NCBI GenBank assembly: GCA_015680685.1
Contig: MNCI01006587.1
Location: forward strand, 262,828 to 326,827
Origin: Gnetum montanum
Taxonomy: Eukaryota; Streptophyta; Gnetopsida; Gnetales; Gnetaceae
Direction of reading: 5' to 3'
Length of the DNA stretch: 64,000 nucleotides
Under the pieces are notes generated by a model. The model was not told where the DNA came from, did no database searches, and saw nothing but the letters and a program-made list of their open reading frames with translations. The position numbers were made by a program, and so were the translations under genes. Positions 1 through 11,295 of this stretch are shown here, piece after piece; within the stretch, counting starts at the first letter, position 1; every line of letters begins with the position of its first letter.

Positions 1-422
1 GGAATGAGTACGACTTGATTACGAGCATTTAAGTGTGACTACTTGGTAACCTAGTAGCATACCTAGGATCTGCGCTTGGTAGTCGTGCACAAAGTCCAAG
101 ATGTGTACGGATAATCAAGGAATGGATGCTCATCGCACTTAGGCTAGTTTAGATTCTCTTACCCTCTCTCTCCTAGATTAGTTAATACTACTTTCCATTG
201 CCTTCAGGAGTAGCATTAGATTAGGAACCACATCATACACCTCACTCTAGACTAAACCATACGTGACAAAGATAATACTAATCTAGGTGGGAAGATAGCG
301 AACTGCGACCTAAGGCTAACTGTCTAGATGCCACAAGTAGTCCATCTGCGGAGTTCGACCGGATAACACGTGTAACGCTCGTATTCGTATGGCTGAGTGT
401 AGGGGTACCTCACCACTCATCA
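1..422 (+). mobile_element. LTR, 3' part, Athila-like family
   Basis: This is the 3' portion of an LTR read on the plus strand and cut by the window start. It matches, in reverse complement, the LTRs at 17244-18139 and 45161-46062: the block ending GGTACCTCACCACTCATCA and the stretch around GTATGGCTGAGTGTAGGGG recur there. The family LTR starts TGATGAG and ends CTCATCA, so the right edge at 422 is well placed. The next copy of the same LTR starts only 183 bp downstream, so the two look like the LTR pair of one collapsed element. Confidence 0.8.
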
Positions 423-605
423 GCCATGAACATCCAATTTTGTAAAAGATTGTAAATTTGTACACTTGAACACTTAGAATCTATCTATTTCATCTAAGTC
501 AGTTTACATGTCAGTCAATAATCCCATACTTTCCCAATGTTTTGTAAGAAACTTGTTCCTCCTTTTGTTCACTCAAGGACTAGTTTTTATTCAATTGTGG
601 GGGTG
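423..605 (+). mobile_element. residual internal segment between two LTRs, with PPT-like end
   Basis: These 183 bp separate two same-orientation LTRs of one family. The last bases before the second LTR are a G run (TGTGGGGGTG), in the position of the polypurine tract that precedes the 3' LTR in the better preserved copies (ATGGGGGTA before TGATGAG). No coding sequence is visible, so this is probably an element that lost almost all of its internal region. Confidence 0.55.
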
Positions 606-1493
606 TGATGAAGTGTATTTTGTTTGGCTCTGATATCAGATATCTGATATTGAAGTCCTAATGTTGAATACCCAATATCGAGGACCCAAAAGTGATGTCG
701 GATATTTGATATTGCAAGATGTGTGCCAACCTATAAATATAACACTTGGATACATGGTTTTGGAGTCATATTAGTCATAGCATAGCAAAGCTCTTATAGT
801 TTTTCTTTCCTAGAATTAGAATATTTTTCCAAGTGTCTGCAACAGAAGTCATTGAGTGTATGGATCTTTATTTGAGCATTGTTATACTTGAGCACGGTAG
901 TATGTGCAATAATAATAAAGTGAGCTTTCTAATAAACTTTTAGTAGTTTAGCTAGATTAAATATTTTCTTTATGCATTCAATGTTTTCAACAATCTTATT
1001 TAATGCTTAAGTAATTAAGCTAAATTAAATTAGATTAAATAGCAATTAATTAAGCACATAAGTATAACCACTTCGAGCATATGCATGACACTTGGTAATC
1101 CCAGTAACACTTAACGTTTGGCAACCCAACAATCTTATACATATTCAGGATGTGTACAGAAAGTGGGACAAGATGCTTATGTTAGGATTAGTTAGACATT
1201 GGTTAGTTAGTTAGGTTAAATTAACAATTAAATTACTTCATTCCTTTCATCCTTTATTTTGGGCACCCAAAACATAAAACATAAAAATAATAAAAATCAT
1301 ACGCCTTGATTACACTTAACCATACCTTTGCATATCACAAGTGTAATTTGGAAGACAACAAATGACTGTTAAGGCAAGTTCACTTCCTAGAGGCTAGTGT
1401 ACCAGAAGACATAAAGTCCACAAAATTCAAGCGGATTGTGTGTGAACACTTGTGATTTGTATGGTTGAGTGTAGGGGTATTCGTCACCCATTA
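606..1493 (+). mobile_element. LTR, complete but diverged, Athila-like family
   Basis: It begins TGATGAAG after a G-rich tract and ends in a diverged form of the family terminus near 1493, giving about 888 bp against 896 and 902 bp for the two minus-strand copies. The central block with GCATATGCATGACACTTGG and the distal GGTTGAGTGTAGGGG block match the other copies. The U3 part (606-731) is rich in GATATC/GATATT motifs and precedes a clear TATA box. The terminal CA has decayed to TA. Confidence 0.7.
732..739 (+). promoter_or_regulatory. LTR TATA box
   Basis: TATAAATA lies 126 bp into the LTR, in transcription sense. The same octamer occurs on the minus strand in the LTRs at 17999-18006 and 46006-46013, so the position marks the U3/R promoter of the family. 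Confidence 0.65.
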
Positions 1494-1689
1494 GTGTCAT
1501 AGGAAGATAACCTAGGACCATTAACAATGTACCCAATAATTCTATGAATAAAGTTTCCATTGTTGTTTTTCCTTTCAATTTGGTATTCCCTTCATTATTA
1601 TTTTTCAAGTTAATGGTGTAATCAAGTCATTTTGACATGATATGGAAATTTATGTAATGAAAGATCATATTTCATTAACATCCAAGAAT

Positions 1690-1975
1690 AGGATGTCACA
1701 GGGAAGCTAGAGAGTTGTCTTGGTGACTTGGGATACATCTGGACCAAGAGCTAAGATGTCATAGGAGATGTTCCATTTGCCTCGAAGGCATCTCAATCAA
1801 AAGAGGAGATGTCTTGTGAGGAAGAAGACATCTTTGGGAATATGTCTTTGGCAAGTAGGAGACATCTCTAGTAAGAATTCTTACCATTAGAGGAGATGTC
1901 TTGAGCAAACATGAAACATCTTGTCTAAGAGCCAAGGTTGATAGGGAGATGTCTTGCCAAGCATGAAGACACCCC
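1690..1975. repeat. degenerate array of GAGATGTCTTG / AAGACATCT motifs
   Basis: The decamer GAGATGTCTT and its partner AGACATCT recur roughly every 25-40 bp in both orientations over about 290 bp. It is not in frame with any coding sequence I recognise. It could be a decayed minisatellite or part of an unidentified element. Confidence 0.5.
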
Positions 1976-3259
1976 ATACAGTTGAGGAAAGTTTCAAAAT
2001 AGCATTTCCAAATTGGAAAATAATTGAGAAAGATGAGAAAAATAATGAAAATAGTTGGGAATCTCCAAGTTGGTCCTAGGAAAGGTTTTTCTAAGATTCT
2101 TGTCTTGTGATTGATAAATATTATTTTGTGTTTTTATGTTTGACATGAATGGAGAATGTATGCAAAATGATGAGAACATAAGTGTGAGATTGCATGAGAT
2201 AAGTTGCATCTTTGTGGTTAGTTGTGTGTGTTTAGTCAATGTGACTCTTATGTGTGTCTTGGATCTTCATCCTATGTGTAGGAAAAATCTAGTTTAATTT
2301 TACCTTGCATTGAGGTCAATTGTATATGTGGTTGTAGAGCCTCATGCTCTACAATATCATTGAGTGTGTGAGTGTGATGTTTGTGGGTTATGGTTTTTGG
2401 TATAATTATAATCTTCTTTTGAATTAATAGAAGATAGCTAGTTTTCTTGTTTTCTAACAATTAAATTGCTTTTCATAATATCTAGATTCAGTGTGTTTTT
2501 GAAGAGTTAAAGAAAATCAGAGTGACCTTACTTTAGTTGGTTTTCTAATAAGTTTCTTTACTATCTTCTTTTTCCTTAGTCCATTTTTATTCATAGTTGT
2601 ACAGTTTTGAAACAAATTTGAAAGACATGATGCAAGTTTAGTAAGTATTGGAATTACAATTATATTACAGTTTTAGAAGATATGGGTATGCAAATTAGCC
2701 CATGGTGGCATCCTTTTAATGAAGGAGCTTAGGCTACTAATTCATCAAAATTGTGTACCACTTAAAGTAAGTTTGGTATCACTGTAGTTTATTTTTATAT
2801 ATGCATGATAAATGGATTACATGGAACAAGGCTTTTAGCCTCTATAGTTTGAATTAAAAAGAGAAAAAAAGATTTTGAAAAATTAATTTATAATATTGAG
2901 AATTTATTTAAAATTAATAGTAATTTGGACTAGGCCTTTCTAGATAGTTTTTGGAATGATGGAAAATCTATTTTTTCCTTTTAACTCTAAAGTTGCATAT
3001 GAGATTATTAAAAAGAATGATTTTATTAATAACAAGTTCAATTAGGCCTAAATTACCCAATTATAATTGTACTTTTGAATGAAAAAATTTAAACGTATTT
3101 GGAGAGCTCCTACCTTTCCAAATTTTTTTTTTATGATGTCTTATTTATTAAGGTCTTCTTATTGGCATTCATCTTAAATACTTTTGGTTTTAACACATCC
3201 TTCCCTTCCTCCATCCACCTTGAAAAAAGAGTGCAGGTGAGGTATGATGATTTGACACA
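1976..3259. other. AT-rich stretch without recognisable gene
   Basis: I see only short open frames here, none with a known motif or codon pattern. The sequence is AT-rich and holds no clear repeat boundary. Confidence 0.5.
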
Positions 3260-3301
3260 TTCATCATCATCATCATCATCCTAGCCTTATCCCAACAAAA
3301 A
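3260..3301 (-). mobile_element. RTE-type LINE 3' end with trinucleotide tail
   Basis: On the minus strand this reads TTTTGTTGGGATAAGGCTAGG followed by six or more GAT units. The same terminus occurs on the plus strand at 13498-13528, 13706-13735 and 51250-51297, each followed by ATG/GAT repeats. A conserved TTGTTGGGATAAGGCT end with a trinucleotide tail is typical of plant RTE non-LTR elements. The 5' body is not recognisable here. Confidence 0.65.
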
Positions 3302-3564
3302 TTTATTTTTTTTATGATGATTTGACATATTATTATGCTAATTTCAATAATACTCAAAATTAAAAAAATGTTGGGATCTCAAAATAATTGTAATATTGTT
3401 ATACCCCAACATATATAGTCTAATTAAACTTTATAACTTAGCATCACCCACTAAAATTAAACCCCAAGTTATAAGTTCAATTCTAGTAAGCTACATTATG
3501 TTATAAAGTTTTATGAAAGTTTCATGTTGGCTATATGCTCAAGAAGTACATGTAGTCATTTAGT

Positions 3565-4140
3565 TTAAAGAAAAAATGTGTCAAAGTTGAAGATAGAAAT
3601 AAATAATATGAAGCTGAAGATATGAAAAGTCAAGTTAATGTCAATGATAAGAGTGATCAAATGGCAATAAAGAATCTAGAGAAGACACATGCTCCCATGC
3701 ATATTTTTTCTAGTATTAGAAAAAGTATTAAGTAACTCAAATAGAAAGTTCATAAAACAAAATTTTCCTTACCTAATAAGAATACTATTAACTCAAATAT
3801 TAAAACTAGTTGATGGTAATAATTCTCAACATAAGATCAATAACAAGCAATGAGGTCAAGATCTTTCACTAGTGGTACCACTTTCTTGCTTTGAAACAAA
3901 TATTGATACTAAGCCACAACTCTCTATCTCGAAGCTTTTTGCTATTTTAAGTTCAAGCATAAGTGTTGAAAAGTAATGTAAATTTTGTTAGGACTAGAAC
4001 CTTTACCCCTACTTACAATTAAATTTCTTCACTTATTTTTTCAAAGTTTCAATTGGAAGGTTGTACACCAAGCTTGTCATGCACTATAAAATTTTCTTTG
4101 CTCAGTATTAATTTTATTTTGAGGGTTCAACACCCCTCCA
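3565..4140 (+). repeat. dispersed repeat family X, copy 1
   Basis: This segment is similar over several hundred bases to 14650-15320 and 16318-16700. Shared landmarks are GATCTTTCAC followed by ACTTTCTTGCTTTGA, then TTTTGCTA-TTTAAGTTCAA and GTTGAAAAGTAATGTAAATT, then a terminal GGGTTCAACACCCC-type block. No protein domain is evident. It is probably a decayed transposon whose class I cannot tell. Confidence 0.6.
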
Positions 4141-4195
4141 CCCCTGGAGCTTGCAAATCAAGTGTCTTACCACTAGGCTAATACCTCATGTAATA
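4120..4195 (-). repeat. tRNA-derived SINE relic
   Basis: On the minus strand the sequence contains TTAGCCTAGTGGTAAGACAC, a good Pol III A-box context nearly identical to the SINE at 11296, followed by TTGCAAGCTCC. The B box is weak, so it is a partial or diverged copy. Confidence 0.45.
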
Positions 4196-4489
4196 CATGT
4201 CTTAACATACAACATTAAGATCTTATGATATCCATGGCCATAATGCACATGCTTGAATTAAAAAGCTATTTAATCATAGACATGTTTGTTGAAAATAGCT
4301 TGCACGAGTTTGATTTTGGTAAAACTCTTAATTTGAAAGTACAAAATCATGAGTTCGATTTTGGTGGGCAATGCTAAGTTATGAAGTTCTAATTGAACTA
4401 CATATCTTGGGGTGTAACTATATTACAATTATTTTAGGGTTCCAACACCCAAAAATATCTTGCATGCTTAATTACTACTTTTGTTAAGT

Positions 4490-4715
4490 ATGTTGAACAC
4501 CCCTTGGAGGGGACATTGGAACCCAAAGGAATTACTATAAGTACACCCTAAGAGGGGGATGTTGGAACCCAAAATAATAACCATAAGTATAGCCCAAGAC
4601 ATGTGGCTAACAGAATGCTTTGGATGAATGCCCTTTAGAGAAGGATGTTGGAGCTTAAAAGAATAACCATAAGTACACCTCAAGACATATAGCTAACATA
4701 ATGCTCTAGAAAAAT
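4490..4715. repeat. tandem repeat, unit about 86 bp, ~2.5 copies
   Basis: The landmark ATGTTGGA-CCCAAAA-AATAACCATAAGTA recurs with its successor CCAAGACAT-T-GCTAACA-AATGCT. Copies of ATGTTGGA lie at 4559 and 4645, 86 bp apart, with a partial, more diverged unit before them from about 4490. Confidence 0.6.
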
Positions 4716-5227
4716 TATAAGAGAATATAATGATGCCTAAAGTGTAACTTGAATAAGCAACTTCTTGCCTAAAAAATCATAAAAATAGACTAACCACACT
4801 CCCTTGAACAAATTCTGAGCACCCCTTCAAAATTCAAACATTTACATTTAATTTTCCATATTAATTATGGTCATGTACCTTAAAATTGTTTCAACGAACC
4901 TTCCCCGAGCTTGTACGCCATCCATTAAGACACAAGGGGGCAAATCGTATATGCCGACAATTTTAACTGATGTCGTGTAACCCTAGAGCTAGCAGTGTGT
5001 TCTATTCACAACAAGCAAATGAACGACAGAATTGCCAAAATTGAGTCTTGGACACCGGTGATGTGAAATTGTCCCCCTCCTAAAGTAGCAGTACATTATT
5101 GTTGGGACTCTGTGCGGGGTTCACAGCGAAAGAATTCCACCCCACCAAGGCAATGAAAGCAAAACAAGATAAAAATGCTTGGCTTAGATTCAACGCTCAT
5201 AAGCTTCCAACAAGAAGAAGAAGAAAG

Positions 5228-5237
5228 CTATATATAA
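5228..5237 (+). promoter_or_regulatory. probable TATA box of the SAM-domain gene
   Basis: CTATATATAA lies about 460 bp upstream of the ATG at 5687. With plant spacing, transcription would start near 5260, giving a leader of about 425 nt before splicing. No other good TATA element lies between here and the CDS. Confidence 0.5.
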
Positions 5238-5522
5238 TATAGATGCCCACAGCATTTGACCCACTTAAGAATGCGATGGATACCCTCTGTTCTTCCCACA
5301 AAAATTGCTCACCTGAAAGCGATGGGCTGATTATTTAACCTAGTCCTGAAACATCTTGAGTGGGCAGAAAGTTTTAGGCCCAGAAATCTTTCATCATCAT
5401 CAACAATCCTGAAGCTCAAGCTGTTGCAGAGACCTTAAACATAGAAGAGACGCAAGCACAGGAGAAGAAACTGCATCGGCAGGCATATCATCTGATCCCT
5501 CTGGTTCTACAAAATCCATGGA

Positions 5523-5613
5523 GTAAGCCCTACTGCACACTGGTTTTTTCCCCTCTTGTTCTGCAATAGAGATACTGTTTTTGGATTGTGGTTCACTTTG
5601 GGTTTGGATTCAG
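5523..5613 (+). other. probable 5' UTR intron of the SAM-domain gene
   Basis: GGA|GTAAGC is a strong donor, followed by a T-rich tract, and TTTGGATTCAG|GC is a good acceptor, giving a 91-bp intron. The upstream ATG at 5518 would be stopped at once if unspliced (ATG GAG TAA); spliced, it opens an eight-codon upstream ORF ending in TGA before the main ATG. This is inferred from signals only. Confidence 0.5.
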
Positions 5614-5686
5614 GCTTAGGGTTTCGTTGAATTGAGGGTTTGGGTTGTGGGTGAAGAAGAGAAGAACAACATCATCGGGTGCAGCA

Positions 5687-6991
5687 ATGGCGGATTCGCA
5701 GGCTTCCGGGGCGGAGGTTCTGGTTTCTAATGTGATTTCCAAGAGGCAGAGGCGGCCGAGCGTGCGGCTGAACGAGATCGGCGACCAGTCGGCGGATTCT
5801 TATCTGAAAAGAACCAAGCAATGGCGGACCCAAGCGCAGGAGGAGAAGCCGTGGAGGGGTTTGCAGACGGTTTCAGAATGGGGCATGTCCAAAACCAGGC
5901 CGCTGGGGAATTTGTCGTCAAGAAACAATGGAATTCATGCTCCCAGCAGCAACGGCTCTGCAAACAAGGCTCTGAATTACAGCTCTGTGGTTGGGAATGT
6001 GGGAGATGAGAATCAACAAGGGCAATTTCAGGGAATTGAGGGTGGGGCACCAGCAGCAGCAGCAGCAGCGGGGACCCCCCAGAATCCCGGGCCTGTAATT
6101 GATGCTGTGCATGGCCAGATTGTGGAGTACAGGGGTGGGCAGAGCAATGGTGGTAGAGGAGCAGGATTGCAGGTTAAGGCTAGAAGTAGTTCAGCAAGGA
6201 AAGCTAAACAGAGTAAAGGAAGGAGAGGTGGGTTCAAGGGTGCTGGATCAGGAGCAAGGTTTCTTAAAGCAGGAGCAGGAGCAGGAGCAGCAGCTGTAGT
6301 TGTGGGTCAGGAAGGTGAGGAACATGTAGGGGAAGATGGATTCACAGAGCCCTTTTCCAATGCATCTTATGAAATTGAGACCCCTGAAGGCTTCAGGGAT
6401 TTTGAGATGGATACCTCTGAGAGCCCTGGTGAGATGAAGGAATCCAGTGAGCTTAGGGCTGATTCAGCTGGCATTGATGGTGACTGCAATATGGTTAGGA
6501 CCTCAAGGTGCCCCCCTGAACTGGAGACAGCTTTTGAGAATGAAGGAGATGAGCTCGTTTTGGAAAGGAGAGATCATGGCAAATCTGCAGAGACAACTTG
6601 GGATGCTGTTGCAAACAGTACTAAAGATCATCATCATCATGGCCTGACTATGGAATACATTGAAGGGAATGGATTGGATCTTCCGTCTGATACTGATATC
6701 AGGTCTAAGCAGGATGCCATTGAGCTCCACGGCAAGCGTGGGGAGTCTGAGAAAGATTGTGTTCCTGGCAATGCTAGGCATAGGCAGGGTCATGATAATG
6801 GAGTAGCCATGTGGTTGAATGGGCTAGGTCTTGGTAGGTATTATGAGCTGTTCAAATTCCATGAAGTTGATAGTGAGGTCTTGCCCATGCTAACCTTAGA
6901 GGATCTTAGAGATATGGGTATTACTGCAGTTGGATCACGTAGGAAAATATACAATGCTATTCAGAAGATTCAGAAGAATGTCACATTATGA
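5687..6991 (+). CDS. plant SAM (sterile alpha motif) domain protein, 434 aa
   Basis: This is an uninterrupted frame of 434 codons, the only intact host gene seen. I place the start at the ATG at 5687 because its context GCAGCAATGGCG is a strong plant initiation site; the frame is open 14 codons further upstream but without an ATG. The N-terminus has the basic motif SKRQRRPSVRLNEIGDQ (residues ~18-34), which I recall from a small family of plant SAM proteins. The middle is low complexity: Ala/Gly runs, a basic RGG-like patch near 165-195, an acidic stretch, and a run of four His. The SAM domain is at the C-terminus (~373-432), with MWLNGLGLGRYYELF, LTLEDLRDMGI and GSRRKIYNAI covering the helices. 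SAM domains mediate protein-protein or RNA contacts; nuclear location is plausible from the basic patches. The exact function is unknown. Confidence 0.9.
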   Translation: MADSQASGAEVLVSNVISKRQRRPSVRLNEIGDQSADSYLKRTKQWRTQAQEEKPWRGLQTVSEWGMSKTRPLGNLSSRNNGIHAPSSNGSANKALNYSSVVGNVGDENQQGQFQGIEGGAPAAAAAAGTPQNPGPVIDAVHGQIVEYRGGQSNGGRGAGLQVKARSSSARKAKQSKGRRGGFKGAGSGARFLKAGAGAGAAAVVVGQEGEEHVGEDGFTEPFSNASYEIETPEGFRDFEMDTSESPGEMKESSELRADSAGIDGDCNMVRTSRCPPELETAFENEGDELVLERRDHGKSAETTWDAVANSTKDHHHHGLTMEYIEGNGLDLPSDTDIRSKQDAIELHGKRGESEKDCVPGNARHRQGHDNGVAMWLNGLGLGRYYELFKFHEVDSEVLPMLTLEDLRDMGITAVGSRRKIYNAIQKIQKNVTL

Positions 6992-9900
6992 ATATATTGA
7001 CAGTTTCTTCCTTTATCCATCAGTGTAAGACATCTAAATCAAAAGTGGCAAACAGTTTTCCTTTTTAATGGGGCAATGAATCGCAGGTATTATGAATTAA
7101 AATACTTTTCATTTCTTCCACCCAATTTCTTTTGCGTAAAATCTTTCACGGTGTTCTTTTAATGCGCAGGCATCTATCATTTTTGTTTCATGGTCCTTGA
7201 TCCTGTCATCAGTCTTAAAATTTTTGATACATCCATTGATGTTCTATACTGATCTTTTGGATAACATGCCCATGGCATGAGAGCTGCGGTTTTTTATGTT
7301 TTTGAATGGTGCTGTTAAGTGAAAATAATAATACTAACCCAGGGCTCACATGTTCTCTCCACAATGAATGTTCATTTGTTTTGGAGATTGCGAGGAGACT
7401 TGGAATTTTTATTACAGCATGGTATTCAAATAATGGCGGTATTAAAATCATATGATTTTGTTAATGACTTATAGTAGTAGGTATTTTACTGCAACACGTT
7501 TGTTTATGCAATGCTGCATTTGTCAAACCTTCTGTCTCCCCAGTAATAGATCAGTAAATAAGTTGAAGAGCACTTGGTTCTTACTTATTATATAAAAAAC
7601 CCTTCTTTAATAACATATATATTCTTCAGGGTTCCGATGAAGTTTTTATTTGTTTGATGCGTTTATGGCTTCTATTAATGTTTTGCATGATTACATTAAA
7701 TATAATTTAGATACCAATAAATGGTGATTGTATTGAATATTTGGTCATTGTTTTCTGTTGATTGCCACATGCAAGGCTTATTGTACGGTTAAAGATTAAA
7801 TGTTCCAATCCTTGTTTTGCATTCAAAACTAGCTAAATCTATTTTTAAGAAATTTGATGGGATGTGTTTTTTATGTGTTATTTTGACTTTTAGATCCCTT
7901 AATTCATGCTTTTCCTTTATAACTTGTGTAATCCAACAGGCCTGTGTTTTCTCCTTTGGGTATTTCTTAAAAGAGATCTTCATTCAAGAGTGCAAAGTAG
8001 AAGCTGCAGCACATTTTCCATTGTTCATAGAAAGGACGAGCGGATTATAGAGGGAATGACTGTTATGAACTTTTTGAACTGAAATAACTCATGGTGGTTT
8101 ATATGCTGTGTTTCTCTTATGTTTCTATGCCTTGAGGAGTTCTAAACATAGGTATTTTGAGTGGCCTGTTTTACATCTGAATGAAACAGAGGATACTAAA
8201 TTATGTGATTCTAATGACAACAATTTCAATGCTAGCTATATGTTAAAAATTGTGTTTAATGTTCTTGTCCACCAGAATTCATAATCTAAAGGTTACACAA
8301 GTAGATCAAAACTGATGCAGAAATTGTGACAACCATTAGAAGCCTGATAAAGTAACTAATTATAGGAAAATTAAGCATATTATGTCACAGGCTTCGTGTA
8401 ATACATATTTGACAAATATATAACGTAACATTCTTTGTGGTCTACTCGAGCACATTATTGTCAAGATGAAGGATTGTTTATATAGGCATATGTTGAACAT
8501 GTATGCTGAAATACAAGCTTTGCCATAGCCAACTCTAGATAGTTGAGATAAGGCTTGGATGTTGATGACGCTGAAATGCAAGTCGTAACAAAGCACAATA
8601 GGCATGGTAAATGCATGGTGGTAGAATCCCAAAATGTTTATTAGTTTGGAGTGGGTAATCAACAAAGCAAAAAGCTACCAGTTGAAATCTTCCAGTCTGG
8701 GCTGCCTATGTATCAGTGACCACCATGGAATTAGGCTTACATTTAGTTTTCCAAGAGAAAGGAATGATGAAGAGGAAGAGAGAGGAGAAAGGGTGAAGCT
8801 CATTGTTCTCTAGAACTGCCAAGCCGGTCAGGTTTTTCAAACATTGGAGCATCACCAACGAACATCCCCAAGTGTTCCAAAGTTCCCAAACATAGGAAGA
8901 AAGCAAGGGAACTATCAACCTTGAGCCCTTACAAGTCTCTTAATCCATGAAAAAAGCGATGACCTTGGAGTGAAACTTAGGATGTGCTACAATAGTACTT
9001 CTCAAATGGGTTTGAATACTGTCAATTTGAGGGAGTACTAAAGTTTCTATGATGTGAGTTTTGATAGAAGGTACCAACCTCAAATCCTGATGCATCCCTC
9101 CAAGCAAAGGTTTCACATGACATGTGAAGGACCAAGGGTGAAGTTGTATAGTCATCCATGACAGTGTTAGTGAGGGATTTAGCTGACCAGAAGGACTAGA
9201 GTCACAGAGGCATCCCTTGGGATTGCCTCTTCTCCTTCAAGGTCTAGGAGCTCTTGCATCTTACATAGTCCCATACCTATGCAGAGAACTGTGCTCCCTG
9301 CCCATAGCTCAGCTGTAGCTGTGGGATTTAGTTACCCTATTTGTTAAGTGATTGTGTAGTGTAGTGTTGCTGCCTTTGATCACGCTGATCAGTTTACAGA
9401 TCTTAATATTGATTGACCAAGTGGCATACAGAGCTTTTCTCAAATCAACGTGTTTTCTACCTATTTGTCAAAATGATATATCAAACGATGGTCCCTTTTG
9501 GTTTTGGGATTTTATGAACAATTCTCCAATTAGTTTTCCTTGGAATATTGGATGGAAAACTCCAGAATAGCAGCTTCATGGCAGTGTTTGCAGAGCCAAG
9601 ATGGGAAGTTGTGTGAGAAGTTATATGTCAGTTGTTTTTAAGACAGACAATTCAGTAAACCTTGGATGAGGCCAGATTGTTTAAAAGTGATGAGTACATG
9701 GCATGTGCTAGTGAAGAAATGATGAATGCTGTGAATTGAGATATGACAAGTGTTAATATTTGAAGAAAATTGATGTTTTCTTTGAAGATATCTGAAACCA
9801 TAAATTCAAATCCATAGTTTCAGTGTTCTTTTAAAGTTTGAATGCTGGAATGGGCTATATGTATATGTATGGGTAAATAAGTAATTATGTTACAAATTCA

Positions 9901-10000
9901 TTAGAAGTACTGGGTTATTGCAGCTGTGATGTCATCAAATTACAGTTTTATTGTCTATGTTTGTGATATCTATATATGTATGTTTAGTTCTGTTGCATTG
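6992..10000. other. intergenic or 3' flanking sequence, no gene recognised
   Basis: After the SAM stop codon I see AT-rich sequence with short frames only. Two adjacent minus-strand frames at 8706-8918 and 8940-9155 (70 and 71 residues) are separated by one in-frame stop; together they could be a decayed coding relic, but I recognise no family. No convincing terminator or polyadenylation cluster stands out. Confidence 0.4.
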
Positions 10001-10160
10001 CTTTGTTGGTTAAAGCATGCAGTGTGTGGTGTGCATGGTTTGCAAGTCACAGGTTCAATTCTAATGGGTATGCTGATCTGACACACCATTATGTTCAACA
10101 AGAGTATTGTGAAAGTTTCACATTGGCTATATGTCCTAGGGGTATATATAGTCATCTATT
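10001..10160 (+). repeat. tRNA-derived SINE, diverged
   Basis: TTGGTTAAAGCATGCAGTGTG resembles an A-box region and AGGTTCAATTCT at 10051-10062 is a near-perfect Pol III B box about 45 bp downstream. The segment at 15405-15540 shares GTTAAAGCATGTAGTTTGTGG and a similar B box, so the two belong to one family. The body then reads GTGAAAGTTTCACATTGGC, also seen in variant form at 3515-3540. Confidence 0.55.
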
Positions 10161-11295
10161 TATCTTAATTTTAATTGTTAAACAGTATTTGAGAATTTTT
10201 ATATGTTTTGTAGGTATTTTCTCTGTATGAAATTTACAATTTGTGTATCCTTGGTGATAACCATGTTCTTTTAAGATTCAGGCGTTAGCATGAGCATGTA
10301 TTTGATATCAGAGTATCTTAATTATGATAATTGTCTGTGTGGAGTTGGAAGTAATTTCATGATATAGTTTTGTTTTATTGAATTTGGTCCCTTGGAAAAT
10401 AATTTGCATATGTGAGCTGCAGCCTCATTTTGAATGACTTTCAATTTATTCTGACTTCTTTATGATGCCTTTTGGTACTTGGTATGACAAAATTTGCATG
10501 CACTCTGCACCAGCTTTTTCTTGTGAACATTACTTTCTTTTTTGTTTCATTTGTACCCAATTATTCTTTTTTATCATCTGCTTTGTACAAACTATTATCC
10601 TGCGATTCTCTCGTAGAGACCATGCTTTCTGTAATGAATCTTGATGTAGAGCTTTTGGCCTTCTATCTTGTTAATTTTCAGTTTGATAGTTTTGCTTTCT
10701 TTGACATTTATTCTAATTTTATCTTCATACCTTCAGTTCCAAAAATTTTAAAGGTGTATTCAACTAATGGTGCAGAGGTCTTGTAATTTTTGTTTGGGGT
10801 TTTCTTGTTTTTTTGATTAAATTTACTTGCTTGCGCAATAGGTGATCAACGATCAATTTCATAGCTAACTTAAGTTTATTATTACCAAACAAGCTGTAAG
10901 GCTTGGGTTTTAGCCTGGGTGCAGCCACCCAAAAAGAGGCAAAGCTTGCCCACCTAGGATCCTACTTGGTGGGATGAGCATTGAGCCTCTGGATGATGAT
11001 GCCCTTATTGATAAGGTTGCTCATCTGAACTGAATTATTTTTATTACAGCTGTGTGGAGACCCTGTTGGATCAATTATGCTTATTTACCTAACATAACCT
11101 GCTAGGTCAAACATGTCTTGCAGGCTGCAAGTCATAAGTCTTAATAAAACTGATTGATTCACATGATTTGTAAGATGGTAGTTATAAGACGTCTTGTTTC
11201 ACAAGCATTGTAAGCAATTAGTTCTGCATTATAGGTTTACATTTCTGCTGCTTACGTATTCTAACTTTCTTACTTCCATTACATGTGCACAACAA

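Noticed and set aside
3260-3281. CAT repeat as a Ser/His-rich coding tract
   Set aside because: It is the tail of a LINE terminus; the flanking CCTAGCCTTATCCCAACA shows this.
5645-5686. N-terminal extension of the SAM protein by 14 residues
   Set aside because: It would start at TTG; the ATG at 5687 has a strong initiation context and starts the conserved-looking N-terminus.
5727-6050. Minus-strand frame opposite the SAM gene
   Set aside because: Shadow of a GC-rich, repeat-containing CDS, without motif or promoter.
8706-9155. Two adjacent minus-strand frames as a gene
   Set aside because: I recognise no family, the frames are short and no splice sites or start context support them; kept only as a remark.
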